Shown piece after piece: positions 59,663 through 64,000 of a stretch of 64,000 bases of DNA (position 1 is its first letter; each line of letters opens with the position of its first letter). The notes beneath the pieces were generated by a model. It saw only the letters and a list, made by a program, of their open reading frames with translations. It did not search any database and was not told the origin of the DNA. Position numbers and translations under genes: made by a program. The stretch comes from Rs1 sp038900335 (GTDB lineage: Bacteria > Pseudomonadota > Gammaproteobacteria > Pseudomonadales > Balneatricaceae), in the NCBI GenBank assembly GCA_038900335.1, contig JBBMRB010000005.1, positions 62,001-126,000 of the forward strand, given 5' to 3'.

Positions 59663-61003
59663 TTAAAGACCCAGTTTTTTCTCTAGGTAGTGAATGTTAA
59701 CACCACCTTGTTGGAATTTACCGTCGGCCATAATTTCTTGATGCAATGCGATATTGGTTTTTATACCATCGACGACCATTTCGTTTAGAGCGATCTGCAT
59801 TCTTTTTAACGCTGTTTCACGATCCGGGCCATGAGTAATTAGTTTGGCAACTAATGAATCATAATGTGGTGGTACTGTGTAACCTGCATATAAATGAGAG
59901 TCTACACGTACGCCGTTACCGCCAGGGGTATGGAATAAGTTAACCTTACCAGGGCTTGGCATAAATGTTTTAGCATCTTCAGCGTTAATACGACATTCAA
60001 AAGAATGGCCATTTTCACTGATTTGATCTTGAGTAACTGATAGCTCAAGACCAGAGGCGATACGCAACTGCTCTTTTACAATGTCGATGCCGGTGATCAT
60101 TTCTGAAACAGGATGTTCAACTTGGACACGAGTGTTCATTTCGATGAAGAAGTATTTGCCATCTTCATATAAAAATTCAAAGGTACCAGCGCCGCTATAG
60201 TTGATTTTAATACAGGCATCAACACATGCTTTGAAAACCGCTTCTCTCGCAGCAGGGTCAATACCTGGTGCCGGTGCTTCTTCAACAACTTTTTGATGAC
60301 GACGTTGCATTGAGCAATCACGATCGAATAAGTGAATCGCGTTGCCTTTACCATCAGCTAACACTTGAACTTCAACATGGCGAGGGTTCTCTAAGAACTT
60401 TTCCATGTAGACAGTTTCATCGCCAAAAGCAATACCGGCTTCACCTTGAGTAACGTGAACGGCGTTGATGACAGCCGCTTCAGAGTGAACAACGCGCATA
60501 CCACGTCCACCACCGCCAGAAGCTGCTTTGATGATGACAGGGTAGCCAATACGCTTAGCTATCGCCTTGATTTTATCAGGATCACTTGGCAGCGGGCCAT
60601 CAGAGCCTGGTACTGTTGGTACGCCAGATTCAATCATTGCTCTAATTGCAGATACTTTATCGCCCATTAGGCGAATAGTAGCGGCATTTGGGCCGATGAA
60701 AGTAAAACCAGATTTTTCAACTTGTTCTGCAAAGTCAGCGTTTTCCGCTAGGAAACCGTAACCTGGGTGAATACCCGTAGCATCAGTCACTTCAGCAGCA
60801 CTGATAATAGCAGGGATATTTAAATAGCTTTGTGCAGATGCAGCTGGGCCTATGCAAACAGCTTCATCTGCTAGGCGTACGTGCATTAAATCACGGTCTG
60901 CACTTGAGTGGATGGCAACCGTTTTAATATCAAGCTCTTTACATGCTCTTAATATTCTAAGCGCAATTTCGCCACGGTTGGCTATGACTACTTTATCTAA
61001 CAT
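59663..61003 (-). CDS. accC: Acetyl-CoA carboxylase biotin carboxylase subunit
   Basis: This 446-residue ATP-grasp enzyme carboxylates biotin on AccB, the first step of fatty acid synthesis. The family start MLDKVVIANRGEIALRILRA fits ATG 61003, which follows AGGAT. The frame is open further upstream, to 61084, but that would overlap accB. KAASGGGGRGMRVV (ATP loop), EMNTRVQVEHPVSE and CRINAED are all present. It also supplies malonyl-CoA used by the aryl polyene enzymes. Confidence 0.96.
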   Translation of the reverse strand: MLDKVVIANRGEIALRILRACKELDIKTVAIHSSADRDLMHVRLADEAVCIGPAASAQSYLNIPAIISAAEVTDATGIHPGYGFLAENADFAEQVEKSGFTFIGPNAATIRLMGDKVSAIRAMIESGVPTVPGSDGPLPSDPDKIKAIAKRIGYPVIIKAASGGGGRGMRVVHSEAAVINAVHVTQGEAGIAFGDETVYMEKFLENPRHVEVQVLADGKGNAIHLFDRDCSMQRRHQKVVEEAPAPGIDPAAREAVFKACVDACIKINYSGAGTFEFLYEDGKYFFIEMNTRVQVEHPVSEMITGIDIVKEQLRIASGLELSVTQDQISENGHSFECRINAEDAKTFMPSPGKVNLFHTPGGNGVRVDSHLYAGYTVPPHYDSLVAKLITHGPDRETALKRMQIALNEMVVDGIKTNIALHQEIMADGKFQQGGVNIHYLEKKLGL

Positions 61004-61037
61004 AAAAGTGGATCCTTTTAGTTTGGTACAGCTGTGA

Positions 61038-61481
61038 TTAAACGATGTTAACAAGCGGTTGATCAAACTCAACAGGCTGACCATCTTCTACTAAGATAGA
61101 TTCAACAATACCAGCGCGATCCGCTTCAATTTGGTTCATCATTTTCATAGCTTCAACGATACAAATGATATCGCCGACTTTAACGCTTTGGCCCACTTCA
61201 ACAAACTTAGGTGCACTTGGAGATGGTGAGCGATAGAAAGTACCAACCATTGGCGAGAGAACAGCGTTAGTGTTAAGCGCAACAGGTGCTGCGACAGGAG
61301 CAGCTACAGCTGCTGTTGCAGGTGCTGCAACTGGCGCTGGCATAGGTGCTGCCATCATTTGTGGAACAACGTTTTGGCCACGGCTAATACGTACTGATTC
61401 TTCGCCTTCTTTTATTTCGATTTCATTGATGTTCGATTCTTCTAAAAGCTCGATTAATTTTTTAACTTTACGAATATCCAT
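61038..61481 (-). CDS. accB: Biotin carboxyl carrier protein
   Basis: This 147-residue protein has an N-terminal charged helix, an Ala-Pro-rich linker (about 44-70) and the biotinyl domain, with the biotinylated K113 in EAMKMMNQI. The domain has the usual thumb. It pairs with AccC 34 bases downstream. It follows aroQ after 64 bases on the same strand, the common gammaproteobacterial aroQ-accB-accC order. Confidence 0.96.
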   Translation of the reverse strand: MDIRKVKKLIELLEESNINEIEIKEGEESVRISRGQNVVPQMMAAPMPAPVAAPATAAVAAPVAAPVALNTNAVLSPMVGTFYRSPSPSAPKFVEVGQSVKVGDIICIVEAMKMMNQIEADRAGIVESILVEDGQPVEFDQPLVNIV

Positions 61482-61545
61482 GTGTTTATCTCTTTTTTAA
61501 ATATTATGTGTTATATCCCGAATACATCGAGAATAGCGAAAGGTG

Positions 61546-61992
61546 TTATTTGGTTTTATTTAGCTGAGTGATAGCAAAATCTAAAGCGTATTCATATCCT
61601 TTAATGCCCAGTCCACAAATGACGCCTATGGCAACATCCGATAGATACGAATGGTGTCGAAAGCTTTCACGTGCGTGAATGTTTGAAAGATGAACTTCAA
61701 CAAAAGGAATATCAACACCCAGTAGAGCATCACGTAATGCCACACTGGTGTGGGTATATGCTGCAGGGTTTATCAAAATAAATTCTATTTGCTGACGTTG
61801 AGCTAAATGGATTCTATCGATAAGGGCCGCTTCAGCATTACTTTGAAAACACTCGAGGCTATAACCAGCAGATTGTGCTTTTTGAGAGAGGTCTTGTTCT
61901 ATGTCAGCCAGTGTTTGGGCACCATAAATTTCAGGTTGTCTGGTACCTAAAAGATTTAAATTAGGGCCGTTTATTAACAGACATTTTGCCAT
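61546..61992 (-). CDS. aroQ: Type II 3-dehydroquinate dehydratase
   Basis: This 148-residue enzyme of the shikimate pathway removes water from 3-dehydroquinate. INGPNLNLLGTRQPEIYG contains the catalytic R18 and Y23. NPAAYTHTSVALRDAL and VEVHLSNIHARESFR supply the remaining active-site residues. It is the first gene of the operon with accB and accC. Its product feeds aromatic acids, including potential starters for the aryl polyene. Confidence 0.95.
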   Translation of the reverse strand: MAKCLLINGPNLNLLGTRQPEIYGAQTLADIEQDLSQKAQSAGYSLECFQSNAEAALIDRIHLAQRQQIEFILINPAAYTHTSVALRDALLGVDIPFVEVHLSNIHARESFRHHSYLSDVAIGVICGLGIKGYEYALDFAITQLNKTK

Positions 61993-62425
61993 AAAAATTA
62001 CATCTCTTTCTTAATATGTTTTTTAAAACGATAAGTTGCGCTAGTTTGCATTAATCTTTAGCGATAGTCTAGGAAAATGACTTTTTTACTGATTATATCC
62101 GCATTTTCTAGGAATTTGTCATAATTCATTGCAGGCTATACTCTGTTTTCTAACTTTTGTAGGTTGTTTTTTGCTCAGCAAGTTATCTTAAAACCTAAAC
62201 CTGTCTCGTTAACTAAAGCAGGTTAAAGTTTGTAGGTTGACGATTTTTTTAGATCATAGTATTGATAGCTAAAGCACACCAAAAATATGACATTATTTTT
62301 AAAGGTAGTCGCTTCTGAACTAAGTATGGGCTAAAACGCTATACTTTCCTTACAAGGCAATTGTATTATTTGTCATATTAATAGCGCGACAGTATTATCT
62401 TGATCATTATTTTAGGGGGCAGACA
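61993..62425. other. Divergent promoter region of aroQ and the aldolase-like gene
   Basis: This 433-base AT-rich gap has no credible ORF. On the plus strand TTGACG (62237-62242) is followed 17 bases later by TATTGA, a weak promoter candidate for the aldolase gene. AACCTG (62198-62203) and CAGGTT (62219-62224) are short inverted arms that could be an operator. Neither is strong. Confidence 0.4.
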
Positions 62426-63193
62426 TTGAAAGAGTTAAGCTTTAACAGTTTAAAAGGTAAGGTAAGTGAGCAAGAGTGGCAGCTTAGAGTTGATTTGGCC
62501 GCTTGTTATCGACTCGTTGCTGATTTGGGTTGGGATGATTTAATTTACACTCATTTATCAGCTAGATTGGCAGGGACTGATGAGTATTTAGTTAATCCTT
62601 TTGGCTTGGCTTTTGATGAGGTCTGCGCCTCTAATTTAGTCAAGGTGGATTTACAGGGCAATATTCTGGATGACACTCCCTATGCTATTAACCCTGCGGG
62701 CTTTACCATACACAGCGCTGTGCATGAAGCGCGCCCTGATGCGCACTGTGTGATTCATCTGCATACAAATGCCACCACGGTTGTCGCATCACAAAAAACA
62801 GGGCTGCTACCTTATAGTCAGTATTCGATGTTTTCCCTCGCTTCGCTTTCCTATCATGGTTATGAAGGCTTAGCGGTTAATGATGATGAGAAAAAACGTA
62901 TTCAAGATGATTTGGGCGACACTAATCATATGTTGCTGGTAAATCATGGCGGTATGACATTAGGTGAAACAGTGGGCGATGCATTCATGCGCTTTTTTGA
63001 TCTGCAACGCGCCTGTGAAATCCAAGTTATGTTGCAATCGACAGGGCAGGATTCAACCCAGATCCCGCCAGCGGTATTAGATAACATTAAGAAGCAGCAG
63101 AGCATTGTTAATATCGGTGAAAGTGGCGGCCAAAAAATATGGCCGGCGATGTTGCGAAAAGCATATAAGCTGGACCCAAGTTTTATGGATTAA
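62426..63193 (+). CDS. Class II aldolase/adducin family protein
   Basis: This 255-residue protein of the L-fuculose-phosphate aldolase and adducin fold has zinc ligands visible in VIHLHTNATT, and LVNHGGMTLGETVGDAF is conserved. The start is TTG 62426, six bases after AGGGGG, a strong RBS. The acidic catalytic residue of true aldolases is not certain, so it could be an aldolase, a decarboxylase or a carbohydrate-acid processing enzyme. The enolase-superfamily gene that starts 99 bases downstream suggests sugar-acid use. Confidence 0.85.
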   Translation: MKELSFNSLKGKVSEQEWQLRVDLAACYRLVADLGWDDLIYTHLSARLAGTDEYLVNPFGLAFDEVCASNLVKVDLQGNILDDTPYAINPAGFTIHSAVHEARPDAHCVIHLHTNATTVVASQKTGLLPYSQYSMFSLASLSYHGYEGLAVNDDEKKRIQDDLGDTNHMLLVNHGGMTLGETVGDAFMRFFDLQRACEIQVMLQSTGQDSTQIPPAVLDNIKKQQSIVNIGESGGQKIWPAMLRKAYKLDPSFMD

Positions 63194-63291
63194 GGCAATA
63201 GTTAGTCGCTAATACCAGCGACTAACTAATGTTATTAGCAAACGATGAAGATAAAACCAAGATTACAAAGCTAGCATTAACGGAGATTTAA

Positions 63292-64000
63292 ATGAAAGTT
63301 GTCAGTGTCGAAATATTTGATATTCATTGCCCAGAGCGTCCCGCGTGGACACCTGTTTTTATTCGTGTACATACTGATGAAGGTATTCATGGTGTCGGTG
63401 AAGCAGGCTTAGCCTACGATGTAGGGCACAGTGCTGCGGCTCATATGATTAAAGAGCTGGCAGAAACTTTTTTGATAGGTCACGACCCATTTCAAACGGA
63501 AAAGCTGTGGTCGCGAATGTTGCGTGAAAGCTTTTGGGGGTTAGGTGGCGGCCCTGTTATCTATGCGGCAATGAGTGCTATTGATACCGCGCTTTGGGAT
63601 ATTAAAGGCAAGGCTTTGAATGTACCTGTCTATCAGCTGTTAGGTGGTAAAGTAAATGATTCACTGCGCACTTATGCCTCACAGTTACAGTTTGATTGGG
63701 ATAAAGAGTTCAAGGCATTATCACAGCCTGAGCAATATGCAGAAGCTGCATTAAAAGCGGTAGCACAAGGTTATGATGCCGTTAAAGTTGACCCTATCAT
63801 GTACGATAAGGATGGCAATACCTATTACGATAGAACAAATATTATTTCTCGCGGTGAAATGAAATTGTACCGCTCACGCTTAGCGGCCATTCGCGATGCC
63901 GTTGGTGATGAAGTCGATATTATTTTTGAATGCCACTCTCTGCCTGGCGCTACCTCTGCTATTCAAATAGGTAAGCTTGCTGAAGAGTTTGATTGTATGT
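63292..64000 (+). CDS. Mandelate racemase/muconate lactonizing enzyme-family dehydratase (N-terminal part, cut by window edge)
   Basis: An open frame from ATG 63292 (behind CGGAGA) runs to the window end and encodes about 236 residues of an enolase-superfamily enzyme. The capping domain (GVGEAGLAYDVG, AMSAIDTALWDIKGKALNVPVYQLLGG) and the start of the barrel (YDAVKVDPI, then FECHSLPG) resemble DgoD-type galactonate and related sugar-acid dehydratases. The C-terminal metal ligands are outside the window, so the substrate cannot be named. It probably forms an operon with the class II aldolase-like gene. Confidence 0.88.
   Translation, partial: MKVVSVEIFDIHCPERPAWTPVFIRVHTDEGIHGVGEAGLAYDVGHSAAAHMIKELAETFLIGHDPFQTEKLWSRMLRESFWGLGGGPVIYAAMSAIDTALWDIKGKALNVPVYQLLGGKVNDSLRTYASQLQFDWDKEFKALSQPEQYAEAALKAVAQGYDAVKVDPIMYDKDGNTYYDRTNIISRGEMKLYRSRLAAIRDAVGDEVDIIFECHSLPGATSAIQIGKLAEEFDCM

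Overview
The window reads as a chromosome segment of a marine-type gammaproteobacterium. It is AT-rich and densely packed, and it carries classic gammaproteobacterial neighbourhoods: zipA-ligA-yheU, the full ccmABCDEFGHI set beside a FliK-like/FlhB-like pair, ppk-ppx, aroQ-accB-accC, mnmC and the NAD-dependent formate dehydrogenase set fdsGBACD. No rRNA, tRNA, CRISPR array, transposase or prophage was seen. The genus cannot be fixed from the sequence alone.

Layout. 1-1117: the start of a TPR protein cut by the window edge and a small DUF6172 protein. 1476-9982: two GGDEF-EAL cyclic-di-GMP enzymes flanking a convergent ppk-ppx operon that has a PhoB-box-like tandem repeat upstream. 10100-26230: an aryl polyene (APE) pigment cluster. 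A phosphopantetheinyl transferase and a secreted small protein lie on the minus strand. Diverging from them are 17 tightly coupled plus-strand genes for a type II polyketide system (ketosynthases, chain-length factor, two carrier proteins, ketoreductase, two dehydratase domains, aryl ligase), lipid-type acyltransferases, a glycosyltransferase, a LolA-like carrier, an MMPL exporter, a lipoprotein and a flavoprotein. The operon ends at a terminator that overlaps the last stop codon. 26315-29337: a hotdog-like DUF3581 gene, a decayed GGDEF pseudogene, an unknown membrane protein and a DUF2489 pair. 29352-38567: a hybrid histidine kinase and the formate dehydrogenase operon. 38977-50135: a thioesterase, the FlhB-like/FliK-like pair and the cytochrome c maturation operon. 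50322-55361: an unusually long ZipA, LigA and YheU. 55426-61992: a CBS protein, MnmC, UDP-glucose dehydrogenase, AccC, AccB and AroQ. 62426-64000: a class II aldolase-like gene and the start of an enolase-superfamily dehydratase.

The most interesting part is the APE cluster. Its flavoprotein has the W-x-W-x-I-P signature and a conserved lysine of flavin-dependent halogenases, which raises the possibility of a halogenated aryl polyene. The aryl-ligase and dehydratase (ApeH and ApeI roles) are fused. The glycosyltransferase and acyltransferase, which I recall as one ApeJ polypeptide in enterobacterial clusters, are two overlapping genes. No ammonia lyase or methyltransferase is present. Several junctions use TTGA, GTGA or TAATG overlaps, which suggests strong translational coupling. 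The ape letters are given by analogy with the published Escherichia/Xenorhabdus naming, recalled from memory.
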